A stretch of DNA of 39,388 nucleotides. It comes from Lachnospiraceae bacterium. Lineage in GTDB: Bacteria; Bacillota; Clostridia; Lachnospirales; Lachnospiraceae. A program made the position numbers and the translations under genes. Below the pieces are notes generated by a model. It was not told the origin of the DNA and did not search any database. It saw only the letters and a program-made list of their open reading frames with translations. The DNA lies in the NCBI GenBank assembly GCA_017476765.1, contig JAFUZE010000106.1:1-39388 (forward strand), in the 5' to 3' direction. Positions 24,923 to 34,036 of this stretch are shown piece after piece; the stretch's first letter is position 1, and each line of letters begins with the position of its first letter.

Positions 24923-27565
24923 ATGAGCAAAGAACTCGCAAAGACCTATGATCCCCACGGACTGGAGGATCGGATTTATAAAAACTGGCTGGATAAAAAA
25001 TATTTCCATGCCGAGGTGGATGAAAGGAAAAAACCGTTTACGATTGTGATTCCGCCGCCAAACATTACAGGACAGCTGCATATGGGACATGCGCTTGACA
25101 ATACGATGCAGGATATTCTCATTCGCTTCAAGAGAATGCAAGGTTACAATGCGCTCTGGCAGCCGGGAACAGATCATGCCAGCATTGCGACTGAAGTGAA
25201 GATTATCGAGAAGCTGAAGGAGGAAGGCATCGACAAGGCGGATCTCGGAAGGGAAAAATTTCTCGAGCGTGCCTGGGACTGGAAAAAGGAGTACGGCGGA
25301 CGGATTATCTCGCAGCTGAAAAAGCTCGGCTCGTCCTGTGACTGGGACAGGGAGCGTTTCACGATGGATGAGGGCTGCTCTAAGGCAGTGGAGGAAGTCT
25401 TTGTCAAGATGCATCAGAAAGGATATATTTACAAGGGGGCGCGCATAATCAACTGGTGTCCGGTCTGCAATACTTCCATTTCCGATGCGGAGGTGGAGTA
25501 TGAAGAGCAGGCAGGTCACTTCTGGCACATCAAGTATCCGATTGTCGGAACGGACGATGCCCTGATTTTTGCCACGACGAGACCGGAGACAATGCTCGGA
25601 GATACCGCCGTTGCCGTTCATCCGGACGATGAGAGATACAAGCATCTGATCGGCAAGACGCTGATGATTCCGATTGTCGGCAGGGAGATTCCTGTCGTTG
25701 CCGATGAGTATGTCGATAGGGAATTCGGAACAGGCACGGTGAAGATCACACCGGCACATGACCCGAACGATTTTGAGGTCGGAAAGCGTCACGGACTGGC
25801 GCAGATCAACATCTTAAATGACGATGCGACCATCAATGCGAACGGAGGAAAGTTCGAGGGCATGGATCGCTATGAGGCGAGAGAAGCCATCGTAAAGGAG
25901 CTTGACGAGCTTGGATATCTTGTCAAGATCGAGGAGCATGTGCACAATGTCGGCACGCATGACCGGTGTAAGACGACGGTGGAGCCGATGGTAAAGCAGC
26001 AGTGGTTTGTCAGAATGAACGAGCTGATTCAGCCTGCCGTTCGCGCGGTAAAAAACGGTGATATCCGACTCGTTCCGGAGCGCATGGAAAAGACGTACTT
26101 TAACTGGACGGACAATATCCGCGACTGGTGTATCTCCAGACAATTATGGTGGGGACACAGAATCCCGGCCTACTATTGTGACAAGTGCGGCGAGACGGTT
26201 GTCTCGAAGGGAATGCCGGCAGTCTGCCCGAAGTGCGGGGATACCCATTTCACACAGGATCCGGATACGCTCGATACATGGTTTTCTTCGGCGTTATGGC
26301 CGTTCTCGACGCTGGGCTGGCCGGAGGAGACGAAGGAACTGAAATATTTCTATCCGACGGATGTGCTTGTGACCGGATATGATATTATTTTCTTCTGGGT
26401 CATCCGCATGATCTTCTCGGGATATGAGCAGATGGGAGACAAGCCGTTTAAGACCGTGCTGTTCCACGGACTGGTACGTGATTCGCTCGGAAGGAAGATG
26501 TCCAAATCTCTCGGAAACGGCATTGACCCGCTGGAGGTCATCGAGCAGTACGGTGCGGACGCACTGCGTCTGACACTCATTACCGGAAATGCGCCCGGCA
26601 ATGATATGCGTTTCTACTATGAGAGAGTGGAAAATTCCAGAAATTTTGCAAACAAGGTATGGAATGCGTCGCGTTTCATTCTGATGAATATGGAGGGTAA
26701 AGAGATTCCGGACAATGCTGCCGACAATCTTGAGCCGGTGGATCAGTGGATTTTCTCAAAATTAAATACACTGATCAAGGAAGTGACCGACAACATGGAG
26801 CACTTCGAGCTTGGCATCGCCGTTCAGAAGGTCTATGACTTTATCTGGGACGAATTCTGCGACTGGTACATTGAGATGGTCAAGCCGCGTCTGTATAATT
26901 CGGACAATCAGGAAAGCCAGAATGCAGCGCTTTATACGTTAAAGACCGTTCTTCTCGACGCGCTCAGGCTGCTGCATCCGTACATGCCGTTCATCACGGA
27001 GGAAATCTTCACGACGATGCAGTCCGAGGAGGAATCCATCATGATTTCCGCATGGCCGGTATGGCAGGAGGCAAGATGCTTTGCGAAAGAGGAGAAGGAG
27101 ATCGAGGTCATGAAGGAGGCAGTCCGCGGCATCCGCAACGTGCGCGCCGAGATGAATGTGGCTCCGAGTAAGAAGGCACAGGTCTATGTCGTTTCCGCCA
27201 AAAAAGAGGTTCGGGACATTTTTGAGAACGGGAAGCTGTTCTTTGCGCCGCTTGCCTATGCGTCAGAGGTCATCCTTCAGACGGACAAGACCGGCATCGC
27301 CGACGACGCAGTCAGTGTCATGTTAAGTGATGCAGCGGTGTATATGCCGTTCGCCGAGCTGGTGGATATCGCACAGGAGATCGAGCGTCTTGAGAAGGAG
27401 GAGAAGCGTCTGCAGGGTGAGATTAAGAGAGCGGAAGGTATGTTAAAGAACGAGAAGTTTCTCGCAAAGGCTCCGGAGGCAAAGGTTGCCGAGGAGAGAG
27501 AAAAGCTGGCGAAATACACGCAGATGCTTGAGCAGGTAAAAGAGAGAATCGGTCAGCTGAAATAA
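24923..27565 (+). CDS. valS: Valyl-tRNA synthetase
   Basis: Class I aminoacyl-tRNA synthetase (880 residues, the usual bacterial length) that charges tRNA-Val with valine and edits threonine. The HIGH-type motif is [15 protein letters not shown] (HMGH at 53-56) and the KMSKS motif is at 525-529. The editing domain contains [14 protein letters not shown] zinc-like cysteine set is visible (NWCPVC, and CDKCGETVV with CPKCGD). The anticodon-binding domain and a C-terminal coiled-coil arm (from about 815) close the protein. The ATG at 24923 follows AAGGAG. It has its own promoter and appears monocistronic, with a terminator before folC. Confidence 0.98.
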   Translation: MSKELAKTYDPHGLEDRIYKNWLDKKYFHAEVDERKKPFTIVIPPPNITGQLHMGHALDNTMQDILIRFKRMQGYNALWQPGTDHASIATEVKIIEKLKEEGIDKADLGREKFLERAWDWKKEYGGRIISQLKKLGSSCDWDRERFTMDEGCSKAVEEVFVKMHQKGYIYKGARIINWCPVCNTSISDAEVEYEEQAGHFWHIKYPIVGTDDALIFATTRPETMLGDTAVAVHPDDERYKHLIGKTLMIPIVGREIPVVADEYVDREFGTGTVKITPAHDPNDFEVGKRHGLAQINILNDDATINANGGKFEGMDRYEAREAIVKELDELGYLVKIEEHVHNVGTHDRCKTTVEPMVKQQWFVRMNELIQPAVRAVKNGDIRLVPERMEKTYFNWTDNIRDWCISRQLWWGHRIPAYYCDKCGETVVSKGMPAVCPKCGDTHFTQDPDTLDTWFSSALWPFSTLGWPEETKELKYFYPTDVLVTGYDIIFFWVIRMIFSGYEQMGDKPFKTVLFHGLVRDSLGRKMSKSLGNGIDPLEVIEQYGADALRLTLITGNAPGNDMRFYYERVENSRNFANKVWNASRFILMNMEGKEIPDNAADNLEPVDQWIFSKLNTLIKEVTDNMEHFELGIAVQKVYDFIWDEFCDWYIEMVKPRLYNSDNQESQNAALYTLKTVLLDALRLLHPYMPFITEEIFTTMQSEEESIMISAWPVWQEARCFAKEEKEIEVMKEAVRGIRNVRAEMNVAPSKKAQVYVVSAKKEVRDIFENGKLFFAPLAYASEVILQTDKTGIADDAVSVMLSDAAVYMPFAELVDIAQEIERLEKEEKRLQGEIKRAEGMLKNEKFLAKAPEAKVAEEREKLAKYTQMLEQVKERIGQLK

Positions 27566-27656
27566 AACGTTGAAAACCATGCAGATGTCCTGTGCGGCAT
27601 ACATTTATAGTAAACGAACAAAATGTTTGTGTTTTGGGCGTTTGCCATACAAACAG

Positions 27657-27687
27657 GGAAGGTGTTTTGACGGACACCTTCCTTTTT
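27657..27687 (+). terminator. Intrinsic terminator between valS and folC
   Basis: GGAAGGTGT (27657-27665) pairs with ACACCTTCC (27674-27682) and is followed by five T. It lies about 90 bp after the valS stop. Confidence 0.85.
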
Positions 27688-27745
27688 GCGAGGAGAAGCA
27701 GCTTTGCGATGGCTCACCGGAATGCAGGAGGGAGGCAGTTTTAAA

Positions 27746-29092
27746 ATGACACAGGAACAGGAATGGGAAAAAGCGGAGGCGTATATTTATCAGATTCCGA
27801 AATTTACCAAAAAGAATACGCTGGATCATACAAGGCAGTGGTATGCAAGGCTCGGCAATCCGGCAGGCAGCGCAAAGATCATTCATGTGGCGGGAACGAA
27901 CGGAAAGGGATCGGTCTGCAACTATCTGAGCCGTTTTTTGACGGCTGACGGGATGCAGGTCGGGATGTTTGTCTCTCCGCATCTGATCAGCATGAATGAA
28001 AGAATTGTGGTAAATGGGGAAATAATAGACAAGAAATGCTTTCTCGAGGAATATCGTAGGCTGAGGAAGGTCATCGACGAGACGCTCGTGCAGGGAAGCC
28101 GGGAGGATTTGCAGCCGTCAGGCGTACTACTATATCATCCGACCTTTTTTGAATTTCTGTTTCTGCTTGCGATGCTGATCTTTGAAAGGAAGAAGACCGA
28201 AATCGTCATTTTGGAGACCGGGCTTGGAGGAAGGCTGGATGCGACAAACATCTTTGAGCGGGTGTGTCTGACTGTGATTACGGAAATCGGTCTGGATCAC
28301 ATGTTGTATCTGGGAGAGACCAAAGTGCTGATCGCATCGGAGAAGGCAGGAATCATTAAGCCGGGTGCACCGCTTGTCTTTGCGGATAAGGAGCGGGAGG
28401 TCACATGCGTGCTCACGGAGAAAGCAGGGCAGATGGGCGTTTCGTGGGACGCTGTCGGGAAGGAAGCGGCGATCATACAAAATTTAAGGAATAAAAGCAT
28501 TGATTTTTCTTACAAATCTAGGTATTATGATTATATTACATTTACTCTGCCCACAAATGCACTTTATCAGGTGGAAAATGCGGCGTTGGCGCTGCGTGGA
28601 TATGAGATGCTTCGGGGCGGAGCATGGGATACAGAGAAAATACGCGAGGTTCTGGCTGAAACGGTTTGGGCGGGGAGAATGCAGGAAATCCTGTCGGACG
28701 TATATGTGGACGGTGCCCACAACGAGGACGGGATTTGTGCCTTCCTCGATACTGTGCGGCATATGTCCGTAGATAAAAAGAACATCCTTGTCTTTTCGGT
28801 TGTACAGGATAAGGCATATGAAAAAATGATTGGGCTGCTCGCTTCTTCCGGTGTGTTTGACCGGTTTGTTGTCGTGCAGATGCCGGAGGAGCGTTGTGTA
28901 TCCCAAAGTGAGCTGCGCAAAATTTTCAGTGGATATCACGGGCTTGACGTATCATTTGCGAACTCCGTGGACAGCGCACTGGCACAGAGTGTTGAGTCGA
29001 AACAGGCAGATGAGAGAGTGTATATCGCTGGTTCATTATATTTGGCAGGCTATGTTTTGGCCGCATTAGGAAGGAAGCTAAGGGATGATTAA
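27746..29092 (+). CDS. folC: Bifunctional folylpolyglutamate synthase / dihydrofolate synthase
   Basis: A 448-residue Mur-ligase-family enzyme that adds glutamate to dihydropteroate and to reduced folates. Visible hallmarks are the P-loop VAGTNGKGSV (48-57), SPHLISMNERI, the ETGLGGRLDATN segment, ITEIGLDHMLYLG, and the C-terminal domain start VDGAHNEDG. The ATG at 27746 lies after a GGAGGGAGG site with an 11-base gap; an upstream in-frame ATG at 27722 is less likely. It overlaps the small ORF downstream by 8 bp, suggesting an operon with it and the TPR protein. Confidence 0.95.
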   Translation: MTQEQEWEKAEAYIYQIPKFTKKNTLDHTRQWYARLGNPAGSAKIIHVAGTNGKGSVCNYLSRFLTADGMQVGMFVSPHLISMNERIVVNGEIIDKKCFLEEYRRLRKVIDETLVQGSREDLQPSGVLLYHPTFFEFLFLLAMLIFERKKTEIVILETGLGGRLDATNIFERVCLTVITEIGLDHMLYLGETKVLIASEKAGIIKPGAPLVFADKEREVTCVLTEKAGQMGVSWDAVGKEAAIIQNLRNKSIDFSYKSRYYDYITFTLPTNALYQVENAALALRGYEMLRGGAWDTEKIREVLAETVWAGRMQEILSDVYVDGAHNEDGICAFLDTVRHMSVDKKNILVFSVVQDKAYEKMIGLLASSGVFDRFVVVQMPEERCVSQSELRKIFSGYHGLDVSFANSVDSALAQSVESKQADERVYIAGSLYLAGYVLAALGRKLRDD

Positions 29093-29228
29093 CTTTGAGG
29101 AGGAACTCAAAAAATTTCATAAGAGTTTGGAGATAGAGGATGTACAGGATGCCATTTACAATCAGGATCTGACAGATATGGCGGATGTGCTTGTAGGGAT
29201 GATCAAGGAAGTTAAAGAGGAAGAGTAG
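29085..29228 (+). CDS. Small conserved-looking protein (47 residues), unknown function
   Basis: A 47-codon ORF (MINFEEELKKFHKSLEIEDV at its start, ending MIKEVKEEE) starts inside the end of folC and ends 14 bp before the TPR gene, so it fits the operon tightly. It is acidic and helical, without membrane segments or cysteines. A weak AGGAAG site lies upstream. Its exact fit between two genes and its codon use argue that it is real. I cannot assign a function. Confidence 0.6.
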   Translation: MINFEEELKKFHKSLEIEDVQDAIYNQDLTDMADVLVGMIKEVKEEE

Positions 29229-29242
29229 GTCAGGGTGAGCAG

Positions 29243-30673
29243 ATGAAATGTTATAATTGTGGACGCACTCTGTCCGAAAAGAATTTTTGTACCGCATGCG
29301 GGGCAGATGTGACTTTATATAAAAAGATCATGTACATTTCCAATATGTACTATAATGATGGACTGGAAAAGGCAAATGTCAGAGATTTGTCCGGCGCTGT
29401 GACGAGTCTGAGGCAGTGCCTGAAATTTAATAAAAATCATATTGAGGCGCGCAACCTCCTGGGACTTGTCTATTTTGAGAGAGGGCAGGTGGCAGCCGCC
29501 TTGAGCGAATGGGTCATCAGCAAGAATTTCCGTCCGGATAAAAATATTGCGGATGATTATATCAGCGTGGTGCAGAACAACGCCACGCGTCAGGATACGC
29601 TGAAGCAAACGATCAAAAAATATAATATAGCGCTTGAGTACTGCAGGCAGGACAGTCTGGATCTTGCGGTGATACAGCTGAAAAAGGTGTTGTCCCTCAA
29701 TCCGAAATTTGTGGAGGCACATCAGCTTCTGGCGCTGCTCTATATCAAAAACGAGGAGTGGGAGAAGGCTTACAGGGAGCTGTTAAAGTGCGTCAGAATC
29801 GATACGAACAACACGACAACGCTTTCCTATCTCAAGGAAGTGAATTTGATGCTGGATGGCGAGGAGAAGAGTTCCTCCTCCCATACGTCCGGGTATACTG
29901 TTCCGCACAGACGGAAGGGAGTGGCGGAGGACGCAATCACCTACCAGAGCGGAAATGAGACGATCATTCAGCCGGTCAACACGAGAGATTCGGCACTGGC
30001 GGGTACCGTTTTAAATATCGTGATCGGTCTTATCATCGGTATTGCGGTGAGCTGCTTTCTGATACTTCCTGCGAGGATTCGCTCACAGGAGAACGATTAT
30101 ATCGAACAGCTTCGGGAGGTCAGTGAAAATTCGGATGCCAAGACAGCAACGATTTCGGAGCTGGAGCAGAAGCTGGGCAAGCTTGAGGAAGAAAATGAGT
30201 CCTACCGGCAGCAGGTTGAGGAACTGACCGGGGCAAACGGTGAGGGAAATGCTACGGATTCGCTTTTTGAGGTGGTATCTCTCTATATGGCAGATGCGCA
30301 TGAGCGGGATAAGGAAGCCTTGCAGGAGGCGTTGCTCTCCATCGATGAGGAGTATGTGGAGACAGAAGCTTCCGCTGCTTACAAGGAGGTCTATCAGCTG
30401 ATTCTCGACGGAGTCGGAAAAGAACTTGCAGATGAACTGGTGCAGGCAGGCAATCTGGCACTGAACCAGAATGATTATACGACTGCCATTGAGAACTTCG
30501 AGAAGGCATGGAGACTTGAGAAAGAGGACGGACAGATTCTCTACCAGCTGGCACAGGCTTATCGGCTGTCGGAGGATGATGAGAAGGCAAAAGAGACTTA
30601 TGAACAGGTCGTAGAGCTGTTCCCGGATTCGAATTATGCAAGAAATGCGCAGGAGTATCTGGACGAGTTATAA
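29243..30673 (+). CDS. Zinc-ribbon, TPR and coiled-coil membrane protein
   Basis: A 476-residue protein with four parts. An N-terminal zinc ribbon uses C3, C6, C16 and C19 (MKCYNCG and FCTACG). TPR-like helices (about 35-200) include FVEAHQLLALLYIKNEEWEKA. One membrane segment (about 253-276) follows, then a coiled coil (about 285-330) and a second TPR set (about 398-470; LALNQNDYTTAIENFEKAW). The N-terminal TPRs should be cytosolic and the C-terminal ones outside, making it a likely scaffold across the membrane. Partners are unknown. It follows the 47-residue ORF in the folC operon and ends at a strong terminator. Confidence 0.8.
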   Translation: MKCYNCGRTLSEKNFCTACGADVTLYKKIMYISNMYYNDGLEKANVRDLSGAVTSLRQCLKFNKNHIEARNLLGLVYFERGQVAAALSEWVISKNFRPDKNIADDYISVVQNNATRQDTLKQTIKKYNIALEYCRQDSLDLAVIQLKKVLSLNPKFVEAHQLLALLYIKNEEWEKAYRELLKCVRIDTNNTTTLSYLKEVNLMLDGEEKSSSSHTSGYTVPHRRKGVAEDAITYQSGNETIIQPVNTRDSALAGTVLNIVIGLIIGIAVSCFLILPARIRSQENDYIEQLREVSENSDAKTATISELEQKLGKLEEENESYRQQVEELTGANGEGNATDSLFEVVSLYMADAHERDKEALQEALLSIDEEYVETEASAAYKEVYQLILDGVGKELADELVQAGNLALNQNDYTTAIENFEKAWRLEKEDGQILYQLAQAYRLSEDDEKAKETYEQVVELFPDSNYARNAQEYLDEL

Positions 30674-30704
30674 ACTGCACAGGAGAAATGTATAAAAAGG
30701 CACG

Positions 30705-30746
30705 AAAGAGGACATAATACCTGATAAAGGGATTATGTCCTCTTTT
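30705..30746 (+). terminator. Intrinsic terminator after the TPR gene
   Basis: AAAGAGGACATAAT (30705-30718) pairs perfectly with ATTATGTCCTCTTT (30732-30745) and ends in a T-run. It separates the folC group from the spoIIA operon. Confidence 0.85.
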
Positions 30747-30750
30747 GCTG

Positions 30751-30845
30751 TTGTGAAGAAGGCATAAGGACGAGGTATAAGAAGCAAGGAGCGTATAAGG
30801 AAAGCGGATAAGAATTAAGCGAGGGAAAAGGAAAGGGTATAAGGA
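30751..30845 (+). other. Purine-rich leader of the spoIIA operon
   Basis: About 95 bases are strongly biased to A and G on the plus strand. The motif ATAAG recurs (for example in GGTATAAGAAG, CGTATAAGGAAAG, CGGATAAGAATT, GGGTATAAGGA). spoIIA operons are expected to use sigma-H promoters, but I cannot place a well-spaced one here. AAGGAAAGGG near 30829-30838 probably serves as the ribosome binding site for spoIIAA. Confidence 0.4.
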
Positions 30846-31154
30846 ATGGAAGAGAAAATCAGCATACGCGACAATGCGCTTTGGATCAGGATGCCAAAGG
30901 AAATGGATCACCATATGGCAGCTTCGATCAGAGTCAAAGCAGATGAAAAAATGATGCAGGATTCGGTAAGGGATGTTGTCTTTGATTTCACGGATACGGA
31001 GTTCATGGACAGCTCCGGCATCGGTGTTATCGTCGGACGATACAAAAAGATGGACTGTCTGGGGGGAAAGGTCTTTGCGATTCACGCAAGCAAACGAATC
31101 AAACAGATATTGTATCTGGCCGGACTTGACCGGTTAGTAGAGATTGCGGATTAG
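30846..31154 (+). CDS. spoIIAA: Anti-sigma-F factor antagonist SpoIIAA
   Basis: A 102-residue STAS-domain protein that releases sigma-F by binding the SpoIIAB anti-sigma factor in the forespore. The phosphorylation site motif is FMDSSGIGVIVGRYK, with S56/S57 the position SpoIIAB phosphorylates and SpoIIE dephosphorylates in relatives. Length is slightly below the family's usual 115 or so. It is the first gene of the spoIIA operon, with 11 bp to spoIIAB. Its presence implies a sporulating host. Confidence 0.95.
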   Translation: MEEKISIRDNALWIRMPKEMDHHMAASIRVKADEKMMQDSVRDVVFDFTDTEFMDSSGIGVIVGRYKKMDCLGGKVFAIHASKRIKQILYLAGLDRLVEIAD

Positions 31155-31165
31155 GAGTGAAAAAG

Positions 31166-31750
31166 ATGAAAAATGAAATGAAGTTAGAATTCAGTGCATG
31201 CTCGGTCAACGAGGGACTTGCCAGAATTGCGGTCGCAGCCTTTATGGCGGGGATGAATCCGACGCTTGAGGAGGTGGAGGATGTCAAGACAGCAGTTTCC
31301 GAGGCAGTTACGAACTGTATTATACATGGCTACGGAATGCCGGAGGAGGAAACAGATGAAATGCAGTATCAAATGCCGGATACAGTGGCTGACGGGGGAG
31401 CTGCCGAAAGGAAGGACGGGGCATCCGGTGAAACAGAGAAGCTGCAGTATCATCAAAAAGAAAAAAATGAAGTGGAGACACAGCAGGGAAAAGTTTACAT
31501 AATATGCCGTATTCATCATCATATCCTGGATGTGGAGATCAGAGATTACGGAGTGGGAATTGCAGATATTGCGAAGGCGATGGAGCCGCTGTACACAACA
31601 AAACCGGAGCAGGAACGTTCCGGCATGGGTTTTGCCTTTATGGAAGCGTTCATGGACGAGCTCCTCGTAGAGTCCAGGCCGGGAGAAGGGACATGCGTGA
31701 AAATGAAAAAATATGTCCAGAGCAGTTTCGGTAAGCGTGAACCGGTATGA
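31166..31750 (+). CDS. spoIIAB: Anti-sigma-F factor / serine kinase SpoIIAB, with an unusual insertion
   Basis: A GHKL-type kinase that binds sigma-F and phosphorylates SpoIIAA. It shows N-box E46 in SEAVTNCIIHGY, the G1 box D127-YGVGI, and the G2 box ERSGMGF (150-156) with TTKPE before it. It is 194 residues long against about 145 in relatives. The difference is an acidic, Q/K/E-rich stretch of about 46 extra residues (57-107; 31334-31486) between HGYG and GKVYI, in a loop after the N-box. I chose the ATG at 31166 after AGGAGTGA; a GTG at 31157 is possible. It overlaps sigF by ATGA. Confidence 0.95.
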   Translation: MKNEMKLEFSACSVNEGLARIAVAAFMAGMNPTLEEVEDVKTAVSEAVTNCIIHGYGMPEEETDEMQYQMPDTVADGGAAERKDGASGETEKLQYHQKEKNEVETQQGKVYIICRIHHHILDVEIRDYGVGIADIAKAMEPLYTTKPEQERSGMGFAFMEAFMDELLVESRPGEGTCVKMKKYVQSSFGKREPV

Positions 31751-32475
31751 TGGAAGAGCATATGGCTCTCCTCATACAAGCGCGGAAGGGAGATAAAAAG
31801 GCGCGAGATAAATTAGTGGAGGATAATATGGGCTTAGTCCGGCATGTGGTCAAGCGGTTTGCGAACCGGGGATATGATATGCAGGATCTGTTTCAAATCG
31901 GCTGCATCGGACTTCTCAAGGCGGTAGATAAGTTCGATCTGTCCTATGACGTGCAGTTCTCGACATATGCAGTCCCGATGATCATGGGAGAAATCAAGCG
32001 GTTTTTGCGGGATGACGGTATGGTAAAGGTGAGCCGGAGCTTAAAGGAACAGGGGAATCTGATCCGCAGGCACATGGAGGAGCTTTGTAAGAGAACAGGC
32101 AGGGAGCCGACTCTCGAGGAGCTTGAGCAGGCAACCGGCATGGAGCGGGCAGATATTGTGATGGCGATGGATGCGGGGCAGGAGGTCGAATCGATCTACA
32201 AATCCGTCTACCAGATCGACGGCAATGAAATCTGTCTGGTGGACAAGCTTCCGATGGAGAAGGATGAGCAGGAGGAGCTGATGAATCATCTTTTGTTAGA
32301 GCAGCTGCTCGGTCAGCTGAAGGATGAGGAGAAAAAGCTGATCAAGCTGCGCTATTTTGACAATGTGACGCAGGTGGAGGTTGCCAGGCAGATGGGTATC
32401 TCACAGGTACAGGTGTCACGCATGGAAAAAAAGGTTCTTCTGTATATGCGAAAAAAAGCGGAGCTTCGGAGGTAA
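31747..32475 (+). CDS. sigF: RNA polymerase sigma-F factor
   Basis: A 242-residue sigma-70-family factor for early forespore transcription. Region 2 reads DLFQIGCIGLLKAVDKFD, then VQFSTYAVPMIMGEIKRFLRDDG. Region 3 has VSRSLKE. The region 4 helix-turn-helix includes VTQVEVARQMGISQVQVSRM, followed by EKKVL. The start codon overlaps the SpoIIAB stop (ATGA), and a second ATG follows directly. It is held inactive by SpoIIAB until SpoIIAA is dephosphorylated. Last gene of the operon; no clear terminator follows, but a new promoter lies at 32494. Confidence 0.97.
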   Translation: MMEEHMALLIQARKGDKKARDKLVEDNMGLVRHVVKRFANRGYDMQDLFQIGCIGLLKAVDKFDLSYDVQFSTYAVPMIMGEIKRFLRDDGMVKVSRSLKEQGNLIRRHMEELCKRTGREPTLEELEQATGMERADIVMAMDAGQEVESIYKSVYQIDGNEICLVDKLPMEKDEQEELMNHLLLEQLLGQLKDEEKKLIKLRYFDNVTQVEVARQMGISQVQVSRMEKKVLLYMRKKAELRR

Positions 32476-32493
32476 TGGCAGAAATTTTTTTGC

Positions 32494-32522
32494 TTGAGGG
32501 CTTATTGAAAATGTGATATGAT
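32494..32522 (+). promoter_or_regulatory. Promoter of the FKBP-domain lipoprotein gene
   Basis: TTGAGG (32494-32499) and TATGAT (32517-32522) are 17 bp apart, and TGA directly before the -10 makes it an extended -10. The leader of about 130 nt to the ATG at 32660 holds no recognised riboswitch. Confidence 0.65.
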
Positions 32523-32659
32523 ACAAATGCTTGTGTGGTCGGATGGTTCTGCCTGCAGGTATGACATAAGGAGCGTTAGCAAGCTGCCGATGCAGAAATT
32601 TGGCAAGCGGCGAAGGGTGATCACAGGTATAAACAAAGGAACAGCGGAAGGAGCAGATT

Positions 32660-33721
32660 ATGCAAAAGAAAATAGCAACAGGAGTTTTGGGCGTGATGAT
32701 GGTCATGGCGCTCATCGGGTGCGGAAAGAGCGCTGACGGCGATGTCTACACGAACATGAGAGAGGGCGCAAAGAGCAAGCTGGTCTCTCTCGGTGACTAT
32801 CAGAATCTGAGCTATACGATGGAGACGGCAACCATTACAGATGAAGAGGTGGAGGAAGAAATCGAGTCAGAGCTGGAATGGTATGAGGAATACGAGGAGA
32901 TTGACCGCACGACGGCAGAGGAAGGAGATGTGGTCAATATTGATTTCGTCGGCAAAGTGGACGGCGAGGAGATGGAAAACGGTTCTGCGGAGGATTATGA
33001 TCTGGAGCTTGGCTCCGGTGACTTCATTCCGGGTTTTGAGGAGCAGATCATCGGAAAGGAAAAGGGCAGCCGGTTTGAGGTGACAGTCACATTTCCGGAC
33101 GATTACGATGAGGAATTAGCGGGAAAAGAGGGCGTGTTTGATGTGACTCTCAACAAAATCCAGAAGGCTGTTGCGGCAGAGTTGACGGATGAGTTCGTGC
33201 AGGAAAATTTTGACTACGAGACGGTCGAGGAATACCGCGAGGGACTGAAAGCGGATCTTTTGTCCTCCAGAGAGGAAGAGAACCGGAGCGCAGCGATTGA
33301 TGAGCTGCTCGCTAAGATTTTGGAGGGAAGTGAGATCAAGGTCGAAGCGTCAGATATCGACGATGCGGTGGATCAGCTGATCGAAAGCTATGAATCGTAT
33401 GCGGATATGTACGGTATGGACATCGATGATTTCTGTCAGACCTTCTTTGGGACAACCCTTGACGGACTGCGCGAGGACAGCAGGAGCAGCGAAGAGGAGC
33501 TGTTGAAGTATGATCTGATTTTGAGTGAAATTGCCAAGAGGGAGAAGCTTGGTATTACACAGAAGGAATATGAGGATGCACTGACACCGGAGCTGGAGGA
33601 TTACGGCTGCGAGAGCATCGAGGAATATGAAAATGAGTACGGCAAGGAGGATTACCTCTATGATCTGCTTTACAATAAGGTAACGCAGTATCTTTTAGAT
33701 TATTCTCAAAAGGAAGAATGA
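32660..33721 (+). CDS. Lipoprotein with FKBP-type prolyl isomerase domain (trigger-factor-like)
   Basis: A 353-residue lipoprotein. The signal peptide ends in ALIGC with C21 as the lipid anchor. An FKBP domain (about 88-168) shows GDVVNIDFVGKVDGE, LGSGDFIPGFEEQIIG and TFPDDY, as in trigger factor's PPIase domain. A helical region (about 170-340) resembles trigger factor C-terminal and SurA-like chaperone parts. It should therefore fold secreted proteins outside the membrane, like PrsA in role but with an FKBP rather than parvulin domain. The ATG follows AAGGAG. It has its own promoter and terminator. Confidence 0.88.
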   Translation: MQKKIATGVLGVMMVMALIGCGKSADGDVYTNMREGAKSKLVSLGDYQNLSYTMETATITDEEVEEEIESELEWYEEYEEIDRTTAEEGDVVNIDFVGKVDGEEMENGSAEDYDLELGSGDFIPGFEEQIIGKEKGSRFEVTVTFPDDYDEELAGKEGVFDVTLNKIQKAVAAELTDEFVQENFDYETVEEYREGLKADLLSSREEENRSAAIDELLAKILEGSEIKVEASDIDDAVDQLIESYESYADMYGMDIDDFCQTFFGTTLDGLREDSRSSEEELLKYDLILSEIAKREKLGITQKEYEDALTPELEDYGCESIEEYENEYGKEDYLYDLLYNKVTQYLLDYSQKEE

Positions 33722-33754
33722 TACCGCCAGACAAATCCATAAGGAAAAGATAAG

Positions 33755-33788
33755 TATCCGGCAGGAAAAACCTGTCGGATATTTTTTT
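33755..33788 (+). terminator. Intrinsic terminator after the FKBP lipoprotein gene
   Basis: TATCCGGCAGG (33755-33765) pairs with CCTGTCGGATA (33771-33781; one G-U pair) and is followed by seven T. Confidence 0.85.
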
Positions 33789-33914
33789 GGGGCAATAGCC
33801 CGGCAGGAAGAAATTGTGCGGTGTGAAATTTTGTTTGTCGGGGTACAGAGAGCTTCTGTGAAACACATAAGCATATGCGACAATTACGGTAAGAATTTAC
33901 GATAAAACGAATAA

Positions 33915-33943
33915 TTGACAGTATGATACAAAAGTGATATAAA
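33915..33943 (+). promoter_or_regulatory. Promoter of the subtilase gene
   Basis: TTGACA (33915-33920) and TATAAA (33938-33943) are 17 bp apart, with TGA just before the -10. The leader to the ATG at 34037 is about 85 nt. Confidence 0.75.
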
Positions 33944-34036
33944 GTACTGGTAATAATGAACTCTATTTTTTACCAGAATATTTATGAATGCACAAAATGG
34001 AGGAAAATTTCTGTTGTACAGATATGGAGGAGAAAT

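Noticed and set aside
30783..30815. Possible sigma-H promoter (AGGA... with GAAT) before spoIIAA
   Set aside because: The spacing between AGGAG (30787) and GAAT (30812) is about 25 bp, too long for the usual sigma-H arrangement.
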